From a bacterium (lineage in GTDB: Bacteria; Armatimonadota; Fimbriimonadia; Fimbriimonadales; Fimbriimonadaceae), in contig PNMZ01000001.1 of the NCBI GenBank assembly GCA_013823945.1, forward strand, positions 62,001 through 126,000: 64,000 bases of DNA. Reading direction: 5' to 3'. Within the stretch, counting starts at the first letter, position 1; each line of letters opens with the position of its first letter. Of the stretch, positions 1-9,320 are shown one piece after another. A model generated the notes under the pieces. The model was not told the DNA's origin. It searched no databases and saw only the letters and a list, made by a program, of their open reading frames with translations. A program made the translations under genes and the position numbers.

Positions 1-884
1 TGGCGATCTTTCATCAGTTAAGACCCGACGCCGTCGTTCTTGAGCTAAACCCCCGCAACATCACTTCTGTCATTTTCCCAAAATTCTTTCGCCGAAAAGG
101 TGCCTCGATAACCTTCTGGGGTCACGGAATTCGTCCTAAGGAACGGATCAAGTCGTTCTACATCAAACAAACAAAATGGTCCGACTCGACCATTCTCTAC
201 TACCCCCAAGGAAAAGAAGAGCTGATCAAGCTTGGTGTCCCTGCAGAAAAACTCTTCGTCGCCTGGAACTCAATAGAAACTGAAGAAATCGCAACTCTCG
301 CCGAACCCTACACGGCCGACCGAAATGAAATCGTCACCGTCTGCCGCCTCACCCCCCTTAAAAAAGTTCCCCTTCTCCTGAATGCCTTTCTCTATGCTAC
401 TGAGCATCTCGGACTAGACGCGAAACTCACCATCATCGGAGATGGCCCCGAGCGAGCAATCCTAGAGAAACTTCGCAATTCTTCTCCACATAAAGATCGC
501 GTCAACATCCTTGGCCCCCTCTGGAAACAGACCGATATTGCCCCCTATTTCAACCGCGCCTACATCTCCGTCTCCGCTGGTCAAGTTGGCCTCAATGCTA
601 TTCATTGCATGGCCTACGGAGTACCCATGATTTGCGCCGACAACGAACCCCACTCCCCCGAAATCATGGCCCTCAAAGAAGGTGAAAACGCCTACTTCTT
701 TCCCGCCAATTCCGTCGAAGCCCTTGCCCAAAAACTTGTTGATACAAAAAATAATCCACACCAGCGAATCGAGTTTAGCAAGAACGCCTACGACTATACC
801 CATGCCAATTTTAGTGCTCAAAAAATGGCTAATAACATCGCTGAAGCAATCATTGCCGGCTACCAAAACAGAAACAAAAAGTAG
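1..884 (+). CDS. Glycosyltransferase family 4-like, C-terminal part (truncated by window edge)
   Basis: The reading frame is open from base 3 to the TAG at 882-884, with no start inside the window, so only the C-terminal ~293 residues are visible. The visible part looks like the second half of a GT-B glycosyltransferase. It has the VCRLTPLKKV segment, LTIIGDGPER (the usual nucleotide-sugar side strand) and LGPLWKQTDIAPYFNRA, and the conserved acidic pair of the EX7E motif has a counterpart near HSPEIMALKEGENAYFF. Such enzymes transfer a sugar from an activated nucleotide donor at the cytoplasmic face during polysaccharide or glycolipid synthesis. The UDP-sugar dehydrogenase and acetyltransferase that follow support a role in envelope polysaccharide assembly. 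Donor and acceptor cannot be told from the sequence. Confidence 0.85.
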   Translation, partial: AIFHQLRPDAVVLELNPRNITSVIFPKFFRRKGASITFWGHGIRPKERIKSFYIKQTKWSDSTILYYPQGKEELIKLGVPAEKLFVAWNSIETEEIATLAEPYTADRNEIVTVCRLTPLKKVPLLLNAFLYATEHLGLDAKLTIIGDGPERAILEKLRNSSPHKDRVNILGPLWKQTDIAPYFNRAYISVSAGQVGLNAIHCMAYGVPMICADNEPHSPEIMALKEGENAYFFPANSVEALAQKLVDTKNNPHQRIEFSKNAYDYTHANFSAQKMANNIAEAIIAGYQNRNKK

Positions 885-1012
885 CCTGTGCCAATTCATG
901 CAAGTTCACTAGCTCGGCAAACTACCTGAATGTATTCTATACTAGTAAATTCTCCCAAATCCTAGCAGGAAATTACCTCAAATCCGTCGTACAATAAGAG
1001 CGTGATTAGCGA

Positions 1013-2470
1013 GTGGCTGATCCGTTTGGAGAAAAAGCGTTGGATAAAAAAATTACCCTCGACGGCGTCCCCGTCCTCAATGGAGCTGGAGTAGTTGACT
1101 CGGCGGTCTTTGAGACCACTCAACAAATTCAACGTGACGACGAGAAAGTCGCCCTCAACCGCACCCGTATAAATCGCACCCTCAATGTCGTGGTAATCGG
1201 TACTGGTTATGTTGGTCTCGTCACCGGTGCAATCCTCGCCGATCAAGGGAGCAACGTCACCTGCGTCGACCGCGACCCCGCTAAACTTGAAGTGATCAAT
1301 CGAGGCGAATCCCCCATTTATGAACCGGGCCTCGAAGAAGTCATTCAAAGCGGTCTCAAAACGGGTCATCTCAAAACATCCACCAGCATTCCTGAATCCG
1401 TCGCTACCGCCGACATCGTATTCATCGCCGTCGGGACACCTCCCAGCGCCGACGGAACCCCAGATCTGACTGCAGTCATGCAGGTCGTGCAAGAAGTCGG
1501 GCGATCTATCAAACAACACATCACCCTCGTCACAAAATCCACCGTCCCCGTCGGAACCGGCAATCTCATCGAGGAAACTCTCGTCCGCATGGGCGTCGAT
1601 CCCAACCTATACGATGTCGTCAGCTGTCCCGAATTCCTCCGTGAAGGATGCGCTGTCGCTGACACCAAAAATCCTGATCGAATCATCATCGGCGTAAACG
1701 ACCCGGGCGCCGAAACAAAACTCCTCAGCCTGTTCAGCCGAAACCGATGCCCCATTCTCGTCATCAATCGAACGTCCGCAGAACTGGTTAAGTACGCCAG
1801 TAACGCGTTCCTTGCCGTTAAAATCAGCTTCATCAACGGCATCAGCCGCATCTGCGAGCAAAGTGGTGCAAACGTAGACGACATCGCTGCCGGAATGGGC
1901 CTCGACCACCGGATCAGCCCCAAATTCCTCCAAGCCGGACTTGGTTGGGGTGGCTCATGTTTCCCCAAAGATGTCCAGGGACTCAGCAAAGTCGGCGAAA
2001 CCATGGGCTTCGACTTTGAGATGCTCAAAGCCGCCGAAAAGATCAATACCGATCAAGTCCTCCACTTCGTCGGCCGCATTCGCGCTGAACTGGGTTCATT
2101 CTCGGGCACACGCGTGGCAATTCTCGGATTGGCTTTCAAGCCCAACACCGATGATATTCGCGACGCAAAATCTCTTGAAATCATTAAAATCCTGAAAGCC
2201 GAGGGCGCAGAGATCATTGTTCACGACCCCGTCGCTATGGACAATGTCAAAGCAATCCACCCCGATCTCACCTACACCAAAACCGGTGAGGAAACGGTCC
2301 ACGACGCTGATGTAACCATCCTCGTAACCGAATGGGCAGAGTATGGTCGCCTCAACATGGATCGTGTCGCTCAGCTCATGCGCGGGAATCTGATCTTCGA
2401 CGGTCGCCGATTCTTCCGCCCTGAAGAAGTCAAATCAGCGGGACTCAAGTACTTTACGATCGGCTCTTGA
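1013..2470 (+). CDS. UDP-glucose/GDP-mannose 6-dehydrogenase family protein
   Basis: This NAD-dependent sugar-nucleotide dehydrogenase oxidises C6 of a UDP- or GDP-sugar to the uronic acid in two steps. The Rossmann motif VIGTGYVGL is at about residues 61-69. The catalytic cysteine lies in GWGGSCFPKD (Cys316), and the C-terminal NAD/UDP domain shows GLAFKPNTDDIRD. Family members usually begin a few residues before the Rossmann motif, so the ~57-residue N-terminal extension is unusual. The GTG at 1013 has no Shine-Dalgarno, but a TACAAT box lies at 990-995. An in-frame TTG at 1040 has GGAG at 1028-1031 and is a credible alternative start giving 476 residues. UDP-glucose is the likeliest substrate, but related UDP-sugars are not excluded. 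Confidence 0.93.
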   Translation: MADPFGEKALDKKITLDGVPVLNGAGVVDSAVFETTQQIQRDDEKVALNRTRINRTLNVVVIGTGYVGLVTGAILADQGSNVTCVDRDPAKLEVINRGESPIYEPGLEEVIQSGLKTGHLKTSTSIPESVATADIVFIAVGTPPSADGTPDLTAVMQVVQEVGRSIKQHITLVTKSTVPVGTGNLIEETLVRMGVDPNLYDVVSCPEFLREGCAVADTKNPDRIIIGVNDPGAETKLLSLFSRNRCPILVINRTSAELVKYASNAFLAVKISFINGISRICEQSGANVDDIAAGMGLDHRISPKFLQAGLGWGGSCFPKDVQGLSKVGETMGFDFEMLKAAEKINTDQVLHFVGRIRAELGSFSGTRVAILGLAFKPNTDDIRDAKSLEIIKILKAEGAEIIVHDPVAMDNVKAIHPDLTYTKTGEETVHDADVTILVTEWAEYGRLNMDRVAQLMRGNLIFDGRRFFRPEEVKSAGLKYFTIGS

Positions 2471-2488
2471 AAAAACAACTAAAACTCG

Positions 2489-3103
2489 TCATTGCCGAAT
2501 CGGCGGGCGGGCCTTGATCACCTTACAAGGATTCCCGCCGCAAATCTGCCACTCCGGCATGTCTTTCGTAACCACACTCCCACTCGCCACAATCGTCCCA
2601 TCCCCAATCGTCACCCCTGGAGCAACAAAACACTTCGCCGCAACCCAAGCTTGATCCCCAATGGTAATCGGAAAAAACACCAGAGGGAAGAGCGGATCTT
2701 CATAATCATGAGTCCCCGTGCAAAGATAGGAGTACTGTGAAACAACACTCATTTTTCCTATTTTGACAGGAGCATAGTTATACACATCAACATCCCAACC
2801 AATCCAGCTCCCATCCCCCATCTCCAAATTCCACGGATATAAAATTTTAACCGTATTGCTAATTTTTACCCCCGCACCAATCTTCGCCCCAAAGGCTCTC
2901 AGCAGAAAATTTCTCCATCCTGTAAAAAATAATCGTGGCGATGGCCGAAAAAACAATGTCCAAACAACCCCCCACAAAATCCGCTTGATGATGATCGCCT
3001 TTGACCATTTCGTTCGGCTCCTTGTCAAATCAAGCTGGCCACTCATATATCTTATTGTGGCTAATCCCCCGAAAAAAGTTCCCCCTTGCTGTTTTGTCCT
3101 CAT
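2489..3103 (-). CDS. WcaF-like sugar O-acetyltransferase (left-handed beta-helix)
   Basis: The 204-residue protein is predicted to acetylate a sugar of an exported polysaccharide using acetyl-CoA. From about residue 80 it carries imperfect hexapeptide repeats of the left-handed parallel beta-helix type (IGAGVKI, MGDGSWIG, IGDQAWVA, IGDGTIVASGSVV). It ends in the signature CGGNPCKVIK, typical of the colanic acid WcaF/maltose acetyltransferase group. The likely catalytic histidine is in TGTHDYED. It lies convergent with the dehydrogenase, leaving only 18 bases between stop codons. The context fits a surface-polysaccharide cluster that continues left of the window. Confidence 0.85.
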   Translation of the reverse strand: MRTKQQGGTFFGGLATIRYMSGQLDLTRSRTKWSKAIIIKRILWGVVWTLFFRPSPRLFFTGWRNFLLRAFGAKIGAGVKISNTVKILYPWNLEMGDGSWIGWDVDVYNYAPVKIGKMSVVSQYSYLCTGTHDYEDPLFPLVFFPITIGDQAWVAAKCFVAPGVTIGDGTIVASGSVVTKDMPEWQICGGNPCKVIKARPPIRQ

Positions 3104-3144
3104 GAGATCCTGGAAATCTCGAATTCAATCTCTCATTATCCCAA

Positions 3145-3213
3145 AGCCCCCCTCTCCGTTTTAATGGAGAGAGCTTGTCCTAGACCTGTTCGGGGAGGGT
3201 TGGGGGTGAGGTG
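3145..3213. repeat. Interspersed palindromic repeat, copy 1
   Basis: The perfect arms CTCTCC and GGAGAG flank TTTTAAT-like loop sequence at 3152-3171. A G-rich tail GGGGAGGGTTGGGGGTGAGG ends near 3212. The same arrangement recurs at 22855 and, shortened, at 34447 and 42531. This copy lies between the acetyltransferase start and the nrnA-like gene, within 33 bases of the latter's GTG. Non-coding, possibly a mobile palindromic element. Confidence 0.75.
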
Positions 3214-3245
3214 CAGAAATCCCGCCCCAAGGTATCCTCAATCTC

Positions 3246-4241
3246 GTGACCGAAGCCTCCCCCAACCAACTGAGCGAGATGTGGCCCGGTCTCCTCGCGG
3301 AAATCCAAGCCGCTAATCACATCCTCCTCGCCAGCCATGTCAATCCAGATGGAGACGCTCTCGGCTCCGCCCTAGCATTTAGTTTCGTCCTCGATCAGCT
3401 CGGCAAATCCCACGAGGTCTTGTTCCACCACCCCGCCCCCAAATACCTCAACTTTCTCCCTGGAATAGAACGAATCACCAACCAACCCTCCGGCAAACCC
3501 GCCGACCTGGCCATCGTCGTAGACTTGGAGGCCATTGGCAGAATTGGCGAAACCATTTACCCCGCCATCGCAGCCGCCAAAAAACTTGTCATCATCGACC
3601 ACCACCAGCCGAACGAGCGCCCGGGAGACATCCGAATTGTCAGCACAAAATCTCCCGCAACCGCCGCAATTCTCGCCGATCTTTGGCTCCCCAACAATAT
3701 CGAAATTTCACCGGAAATCGCTACCCTCCTCCTCGTTGGAATCCTGACCGATACCGGCAATTTCCGCTACCCCAACACAACGCCCCACTCAATGCACGTC
3801 GCTGCCGATCTGCTGGAAGCCGGGGCAAAACTCACCGCGATCAATGAGGCAATCTATCTCACAAAACCCCTCCCCGCCGTCAAGTTATTCGGCAAGGCTC
3901 TGAGCAACCTCCGCCTCGCCGCCGACAACCAAGTCGCCTATACAACTCTCCGCCAATCCGATTTCACAAATTCCGGAGCAATCGAAGAAGACACCGAAGG
4001 ATTTGTCAATGAACTCCTTGCCATCGACACGGTCCGCATGGCGGCAATTCTTCGCGAAAGTGCCTCCGGTCGCATCAAAATCTCGATTCGAAGCCAAGGC
4101 CCTATAGACACAACCCAAGTCGCCAAGCAATTTGGAGGAGGCGGACACATCAACGCATCCGGTGCCCACAGCGACGAGACAATTGAAGTCGCCGCCGAAA
4201 AGTTAGTCGAGGCCATGGTTCAATGTTTGGCATCCTCTTAG
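3246..4241 (+). CDS. nrnA: DHH-family phosphoesterase, NrnA-like nano-RNase/pAp phosphatase
   Basis: Members degrade 2-5 nt RNA oligomers and/or dephosphorylate pAp. The metal-binding motifs are in order: HVNPDGDALGS at residues 31-41, VDLEA, the DHH motif in IIDHHQPN, and TDTGNFRYPN. The C-terminal DHHA1 substrate domain has the GGGGHINASG signature. Length (331 aa) matches the family. The start is GTG at 3246. The 3' end overlaps truB by 19 bases, so the two are almost certainly co-transcribed, an arrangement often seen near rbfA-truB in other bacteria. Whether it acts on nano-RNA, pAp or cyclic-dinucleotide breakdown products is not decided by the sequence. Confidence 0.9.
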   Translation: MTEASPNQLSEMWPGLLAEIQAANHILLASHVNPDGDALGSALAFSFVLDQLGKSHEVLFHHPAPKYLNFLPGIERITNQPSGKPADLAIVVDLEAIGRIGETIYPAIAAAKKLVIIDHHQPNERPGDIRIVSTKSPATAAILADLWLPNNIEISPEIATLLLVGILTDTGNFRYPNTTPHSMHVAADLLEAGAKLTAINEAIYLTKPLPAVKLFGKALSNLRLAADNQVAYTTLRQSDFTNSGAIEEDTEGFVNELLAIDTVRMAAILRESASGRIKISIRSQGPIDTTQVAKQFGGGGHINASGAHSDETIEVAAEKLVEAMVQCLASS

Positions 4242-5107
4242 TCGATAAACCCCTCGGAATCTCGTCGCACGGCGTTATCTCAAGACTCCGCAAAACGCTG
4301 GGGACGCGCCGCATCGGTCATGCTGGCACACTCGACCCACTCGCCACTGGCCTCCTTGTCGTAGCCGTCGGTCCCGCAACCCGATTCCTCCAATATCTCG
4401 ACCTCGAACCAAAAACCTACGTCGTCACTTACAAATTCGGCGAGTCCACGACCACATACGATGCCGAAGGCGAAATCACCGAAACAAAGCCCGTTCCCTC
4501 AAACCTCGCAGACGAAATACAACTGCACCTCCCCCAGTTCCTTGGTCGAATCGCCCAAGTCCCACCTATCTATTCCGCAATCAAGCATCAAGGCAAAAAA
4601 CTGTATGAATACGCCCGATCTGGACAAGAAATTGCAGTTAAAACACGACATATCTTCATCCACTCTTACGAAACCAACTCCGTTTCTGCGACTGAAGCAA
4701 CATTTACGATCGTCTGCTCGGGTGGAACATACATTCGGTCATTGGCCCACGATCTGGGGCAAGCCATTGGTTGCGGAGCACACATTTCCGAACTCCGCCG
4801 CACCGGAGCCGGAGCGTATCAAATCACTGACTCATTCCCGCTCGATCAAATCACTCCGTCCAATCTAATCCCCGTCAAATCCGCTCTCAAACACCTTCCC
4901 TTCGTCGTTCTCAACCCTGATCAAATCTTGCATATTCGCCACGGACGATCGTTTAATCACCCAAATCCGATTGATCATCCAAAAGCCGCACTCTTGACCG
5001 AAGATGGCAACGTCGTTGGCATCGCCAACGTCTCTAATGCAATAACATTGCAACCAGAATGCGTCATACCTGCTGAGGTATTCGACCAAATTACCGCAAA
5101 CTTATGA
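4223..5107 (+). CDS. truB: tRNA pseudouridine(55) synthase TruB
   Basis: TruB isomerises U55 in the T-loop of elongator tRNAs to pseudouridine. The motif GHAGTLDP contains the catalytic aspartate (Asp38). The KxxG-type segment (RIGHAGTLDPLATGLL) and YEYAR tRNA-contact region are present, followed by the SGGTYIRSLAHDLG motif near residues 165-180. The C-terminus is short, with a weak PUA-like region. Length (294 aa) is normal. It overlaps the upstream nrnA-like gene and shares an ATGA overlap with the downstream DUF2752 gene, so the three form one operon. Confidence 0.97.
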   Translation: MFGILLVDKPLGISSHGVISRLRKTLGTRRIGHAGTLDPLATGLLVVAVGPATRFLQYLDLEPKTYVVTYKFGESTTTYDAEGEITETKPVPSNLADEIQLHLPQFLGRIAQVPPIYSAIKHQGKKLYEYARSGQEIAVKTRHIFIHSYETNSVSATEATFTIVCSGGTYIRSLAHDLGQAIGCGAHISELRRTGAGAYQITDSFPLDQITPSNLIPVKSALKHLPFVVLNPDQILHIRHGRSFNHPNPIDHPKAALLTEDGNVVGIANVSNAITLQPECVIPAEVFDQITANL

Positions 5108-5622
5108 CGGAACAGTCTTGGCTCTATGCTCCATCACCCTCTCGGCGAGCTTTGACCGGTCAACTCGTTTGGTTCCTCACTTGGCTTGCTGTTACATTCA
5201 TCGGTTCCGTCATTCTTAAGCCGAGTCCGGCGGGCCACGGAACCCACACCCAACTCGGCCTCCCCAAATGCTACAGCGTTATCATGTTCGACCGCCCCTG
5301 CCCAGGGTGCGGCCTCACGACAAGCTGGACTGCCACCATGCACGGAAATCTTCCCCACGCATTCGCCGCAAATGCTCTCGGCCCCATCATCTATGGTCTG
5401 TTCACTCTCAGCGCACTATTGTGTATCTACGGCTTTGTTCGCCAAATTCGGCTCCGCACCGAAACCAAACTCGCCACCGCCAGCCTGATCGTCATGATCG
5501 TCACGTTTCTTGCGTACGGAATCATTCGATTCACCCAAGTCAAATATAACGACCCCGATCACGTCATCTGGAAAAGCTTCCAAGCTGCAGAAAAATCAAC
5601 TCAGCCAGACAAAAACCGCTGA
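5104..5622 (+). CDS. DUF2752 family membrane protein
   Basis: The 172-residue protein shows the DUF2752 hallmark CPGCGLTTSW followed by a small hydrophilic segment and three or so membrane spans. The first span is near residues 18-38, the others at about 95-115 and 120-140. The CxxC pair may bind metal or form a disulfide, but the family's function is unknown. The start codon overlaps the truB stop (ATGA), so translation is probably coupled. The C-terminal ~35 residues are polar. Confidence 0.8.
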   Translation: MTEQSWLYAPSPSRRALTGQLVWFLTWLAVTFIGSVILKPSPAGHGTHTQLGLPKCYSVIMFDRPCPGCGLTTSWTATMHGNLPHAFAANALGPIIYGLFTLSALLCIYGFVRQIRLRTETKLATASLIVMIVTFLAYGIIRFTQVKYNDPDHVIWKSFQAAEKSTQPDKNR

Positions 5623-5658
5623 CTAGTTGATTTCCATTGAGTCCGTATCCCCCAAACT

Positions 5659-7128
5659 TCACCAGACATTGCTCGACCCACCCAAATTCTGAGAACCACC
5701 GTTCGCCGGAATGATTGGAAAGTCTGAAGGATCAACCTCCGTCCCATCGCCAAGTCCTCCGATAACGCCCGTCGCATGTGCCAAATGTTCCGCTAGCCGG
5801 CCGTGCGTATCGCCAATCACTTCCAGACGATCATCCGTCCCTCCAAAAAGCGACTCGATCATGTCCTGGATCGAACTTCCGTCAAATAAATCCTCTTCCG
5901 GGCGCTCCCCTCTCTCAATCCGACCCATCCGCTCCGACCACTCTTCATAGGTTTCGATTCTGTCATTTAATTCCTGCACATCCTCATACCGATCCCGTGC
6001 CGATCCCCACCATCCCTGGAGCATTGCATAACTAAACTTATACAAATGCAGTGTTTCTGCTGTAGATTTCTTCTTCGTGGGAACTCCCTGCAAAACAAAG
6101 TCAGTCTTCGTACTAACGACCGGCGCACTGAGTCCCGGCCCCGAAATGCGAACCTCTGCCACCTGCAATGCACGCATCTTAGCGTCCTGAGGCAAGACAA
6201 CCGGCTCCACATCCGTGTACTTCAAATCAATTGTGAATCCATCCGCCCACTTCATCTGCGTCACCCGGCGCAACTCATCCCGAACCATCTCCGCCCGGCG
6301 CGGAACAATCACCTCGACCTCAGTCTTGGAATACCCTTGCGGGTCAAATCGAATAAGATATCCACCAGGAGCCAAATTCCATGTACCGCGTGGCACTTCA
6401 GATTTCAATTCTTCTTGAGGCTCCAAAACCGCAAGCCTCTCAAACTCCTCGTATTTTGCGTTCGCTTGCCGATGCAGCCCCCTAATCTTGTTTTCAAATT
6501 CCAAAACAGGCTTCAACTCTTTGCTTGCTTTCCTAAACAAATCATCGGCTGCTCGACCCGCAAAGTAATCCAGCGCCCCATCGGCGAGTAACTTCCCTCC
6601 ATCTTTCCCCATCAACTGCACAAGTGCCCGCTGAGCACCCTCGTTCATATCTTGCGGCTTGACCCGAGCAATCACCGCCCAAATCAAAAGCTGAACATCG
6701 CGCTGCTCAACACTCGGATTCCGCCCGTAACTAGAGAGAAGCTCTCGAACAAAGCCGGACTTCGAGCCCTTCCACGGACCCAAAAGGTAACCCATCCCTT
6801 TTGTCGGACCATAAGTGTATCCCCGGCAACAGAACGACCGAATGGTCATTTTGTACTGCCCGGTACCCAGCATGAAAGTCCCCTTCGCCGTCTTGTCCGC
6901 TTGCCCCAAAACCTTTGCGTCCGCCGAGATTCCCAATCGCTTAAACTCATCCCAACCCATCAAAGGCGCATCCTTGATTGTCATCGTTAAAGGAGCTTCT
7001 CCTCGAATCAAATCCTGAATGGATGGCAACTTGAGGTCGGGTAACTGCCCCCCACCCGGAATCTTGATTTGAGCCTGGGCAACTCCAACCAAAATCAAAA
7101 CCGAACCAAAGACAATCGCACTTCGCAT
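5659..7128 (-). CDS. Secreted protein of unknown function with possible thioester-type domain
   Basis: I do not recognise a named family. Residues 1-20 (MRSAIVFGSV...VAQA) form a clear signal peptide. Residues ~95-155 contain SFCCRGYTYGPTKG (Cys100/101) and, about 45 residues later, DVQLLIWAVI (Gln146). This Cys...Q-x-x-I-W layout resembles bacterial surface thioester domains, where the Cys and Gln side chains join. The rest is a helix-rich, charged region with a RFDPQGYSKTEVEVIVP beta segment near residue 260 and a glycine-rich end. I prefer ATG 7128 over GTG 7146, because it gives a standard signal peptide and has TACACT only 7 bases upstream (7136-7141). It stands alone, convergent with the DUF2752 gene. 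Confidence 0.7.
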   Translation of the reverse strand: MRSAIVFGSVLILVGVAQAQIKIPGGGQLPDLKLPSIQDLIRGEAPLTMTIKDAPLMGWDEFKRLGISADAKVLGQADKTAKGTFMLGTGQYKMTIRSFCCRGYTYGPTKGMGYLLGPWKGSKSGFVRELLSSYGRNPSVEQRDVQLLIWAVIARVKPQDMNEGAQRALVQLMGKDGGKLLADGALDYFAGRAADDLFRKASKELKPVLEFENKIRGLHRQANAKYEEFERLAVLEPQEELKSEVPRGTWNLAPGGYLIRFDPQGYSKTEVEVIVPRRAEMVRDELRRVTQMKWADGFTIDLKYTDVEPVVLPQDAKMRALQVAEVRISGPGLSAPVVSTKTDFVLQGVPTKKKSTAETLHLYKFSYAMLQGWWGSARDRYEDVQELNDRIETYEEWSERMGRIERGERPEEDLFDGSSIQDMIESLFGGTDDRLEVIGDTHGRLAEHLAHATGVIGGLGDGTEVDPSDFPIIPANGGSQNLGGSSNVW

Positions 7129-7135
7129 ACCAAAC

Positions 7136-7141
7136 AGTGTA
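7136..7141 (-). promoter_or_regulatory. TACACT -10 box for a probably leaderless mRNA (secreted protein)
   Basis: Seven bases separate the box from the ATG at 7128. A transcript starting at the usual distance would begin at or next to the start codon. Confidence 0.45.
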
Positions 7142-7165
7142 ACCACCTATACTGCCAAATGCAAG

Positions 7166-7199
7166 CTAAAAAGCCGGGGCTGCATCATCCAGCCCCGGC
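7166..7199 (-). terminator. Rho-independent terminator of the E1 gene
   Basis: A perfect 10-bp stem GCCGGGGCTG/CAGCCCCGGC (7173-7182 with 7190-7199) with a 7-base loop is followed, on the minus strand, by TTTTT. It lies just beyond the stop codon of the E1 gene. Confidence 0.9.
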
Positions 7200-7216
7200 C
7201 CTATTTTAAGAGATGA

Positions 7217-9184
7217 CTATTCCATCGCTATGCGGCAAGCCGCGATCACATCATCCGTGCTCGGCAAAGCCGCGTACTCATAAATAGGGTTATAACCAAT
7301 ATGAACATCCGGTCGAGCAACCAATTGCGGAGAGCTGAACAACAGTCCAAACGTCGCCGGATCAGAGGTGATCTCAGAAATAATGTGCTGCCCAAATCCA
7401 CAAGTCTTTGTATCTTCGTGAACAACGACCAGCCGGCCTGTCTTCTCGAGAGATTGTGCAATCAAATCTTTGTCCATCGGCACGATTGATCGCAAGTCAA
7501 TCACCTCAATACTGACCTCGCCCGCCAACTTCTCCGCCGCTTCATGTGCCAGTTCCAATGTATTCCCAAAGGTAACGATGGTCACGTCTGAACCCTCCCG
7601 AACAACCTTCGCCTTCCCAAATCCAAGTGGCTCCACCGAATCAACCGGAACCCGCTTTCGGAAAATATGCTTCGGAACAAAAACGAAGCACGGATCTTCC
7701 GAGTGAATTGAAGTCCAAAGCAAGCCCGCCGCATCTTCTGGAGTTGAAGGAATCGCAACTTTGAGCCCCGGCGTATGAGCAAAATAAGCCTCATTTGACT
7801 GGCTATGCCAAAGCGACCCCCCTGGCAAATAGGCTCCGTAAGGAGCATAAATCGTCATGGTCGTCGGCCATTCGCCAAAAGAGCGCCAACGCTGAGTGCT
7901 GACGTTGCTCATGATCTGATTCCATGCCGGGCAAAAGAAATCAACAAATTGAAGTTCGAAGACCGGGCGCTTACCGTACATCGCCATCCCGACCGCAACG
8001 CCAATGATCGTTGCTTCCGCGAGCGGTGAATTAAAGACTTGCTTCGGATATTTTTCCGTCAGTCCTTCGGTCAGCTTAAACACTCCGCCCTTCGGGTCTT
8101 CAATATCCTCGCCAAAGAAAATCACATCCGGATCATCCGCCAGCGCCTTGTCAAAGACTTTGTTGATCGCCTCGACCATAGTTTGCGAACCTGACTCAAT
8201 CGGAGGTGTAACCGGAACATCCGGAGCCCCCCACAGGTGATCCATCACTTCCTCAGCCCTCGGATCTTCTGCCAATTCCGCTTCTCGATAAACGCGATCA
8301 ACCTCCTCAATCACTTCTTGTTGAAGTGCTTCAAATGAGGCCTCAGTCAATTCACCCGTCCCAATCAGCTCATCCTTCAAGAGCTTAATCGGGTCTCGAT
8401 CCGCCATCGCCGCAATCTCATCCAGATCACGATAAGTCCGGTGATCATCCGAACTGGTATGGCTGCTTAACCGATCCAAATCAAACCAAAGCAAAGTAGG
8501 GCCATCGCCTCTTCGTGCCTTAGCCACCGCCTTACCCGCACCTTCCAGAACCGAGTCAACCGTCCGGCCATCAACTTTCTCGACAAAGTCCGTGGCAATA
8601 ATCCCTGGCATATTCAAAGCCATGAATTTGGTCGTCGGCGTGGAAATCCCGTACTTGTTATCCTCAATGGCAATAATGAGCGGCAACTTCTCTTGAACCG
8701 CAAATGCCCAGGCTTCATAAAACTCGCCCTGCCGCATCGCCGCATCCCCAACCGTTGCGACAACAACATTGTCTTTGCCATCCAACTTCATGGCCCAAGC
8801 AACTCCTGCTGCCGGCAAAAGTCCTCCACCGGTAGGAGTACAAACGCTCCCCACATTCAGCTTCCGCGAAGAATAGTGCCCGGGCATTTGGCGACCTCCA
8901 CTACTCGAATCACGCTTTGCGAAATATGCCAAAGCTAGCTCTTTCGTCGTCATTCCCCGCGCCATCATCAAACCACGATCACGATAATAAGGGAACAAAT
9001 AATCATCTTCGTTCAGCAAATGCGCCATCGCCCCCACCGCTTCATGACCCATTCCACTCACCTGGAACCACCCCTTACTCTGGCGCAACAAAATCCCCTC
9101 TCGGCGATCCCCTTCCCGCGACACCATCATCATGCGCAGAAAATCTAACTTCACAAGCGGCTTGGTTTGTTCAATCACGGACAT
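7217..9184 (-). CDS. 2-oxoacid dehydrogenase E1, fused alpha and beta subunits
   Basis: The 655-residue protein joins the two chains of a thiamine-diphosphate E1 component. Residues ~1-320 are the alpha chain, with the TPP/Mg motif GDAAMRQGEFYEAWAFA...EDNKYGIS and the phosphorylation-loop-like HTSSDDHRTY. Residues ~335-655 are the beta chain, with FGEDIEDPKGGVF, FNSPLAEATIIG and VVHEDTKTCGFG. It decarboxylates a branched-chain 2-oxoacid or pyruvate and passes the acyl group to a lipoyl E2. The alpha chain most resembles branched-chain E1. No E2 or E3 gene is nearby, so it depends on subunits encoded elsewhere. The start ATG is preceded by a purine-rich AAGAAAGAGAAG stretch. Confidence 0.93.
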   Translation of the reverse strand: MSVIEQTKPLVKLDFLRMMMVSREGDRREGILLRQSKGWFQVSGMGHEAVGAMAHLLNEDDYLFPYYRDRGLMMARGMTTKELALAYFAKRDSSSGGRQMPGHYSSRKLNVGSVCTPTGGGLLPAAGVAWAMKLDGKDNVVVATVGDAAMRQGEFYEAWAFAVQEKLPLIIAIEDNKYGISTPTTKFMALNMPGIIATDFVEKVDGRTVDSVLEGAGKAVAKARRGDGPTLLWFDLDRLSSHTSSDDHRTYRDLDEIAAMADRDPIKLLKDELIGTGELTEASFEALQQEVIEEVDRVYREAELAEDPRAEEVMDHLWGAPDVPVTPPIESGSQTMVEAINKVFDKALADDPDVIFFGEDIEDPKGGVFKLTEGLTEKYPKQVFNSPLAEATIIGVAVGMAMYGKRPVFELQFVDFFCPAWNQIMSNVSTQRWRSFGEWPTTMTIYAPYGAYLPGGSLWHSQSNEAYFAHTPGLKVAIPSTPEDAAGLLWTSIHSEDPCFVFVPKHIFRKRVPVDSVEPLGFGKAKVVREGSDVTIVTFGNTLELAHEAAEKLAGEVSIEVIDLRSIVPMDKDLIAQSLEKTGRLVVVHEDTKTCGFGQHIISEITSDPATFGLLFSSPQLVARPDVHIGYNPIYEYAALPSTDDVIAACRIAME

Positions 9185-9320
9185 ATCAGTTCTTCTCTTT
9201 CTTCGTTGAAAGTCGGTAAAAGTGCGCCTGTTGGACAGGAAACATCAAATCACCGTTCATTCGCAAGTATAGCTAAGGCCTCGTTTGACAAACGTATGCC
9301 ATCCCGGCCCCAAATAGGCC

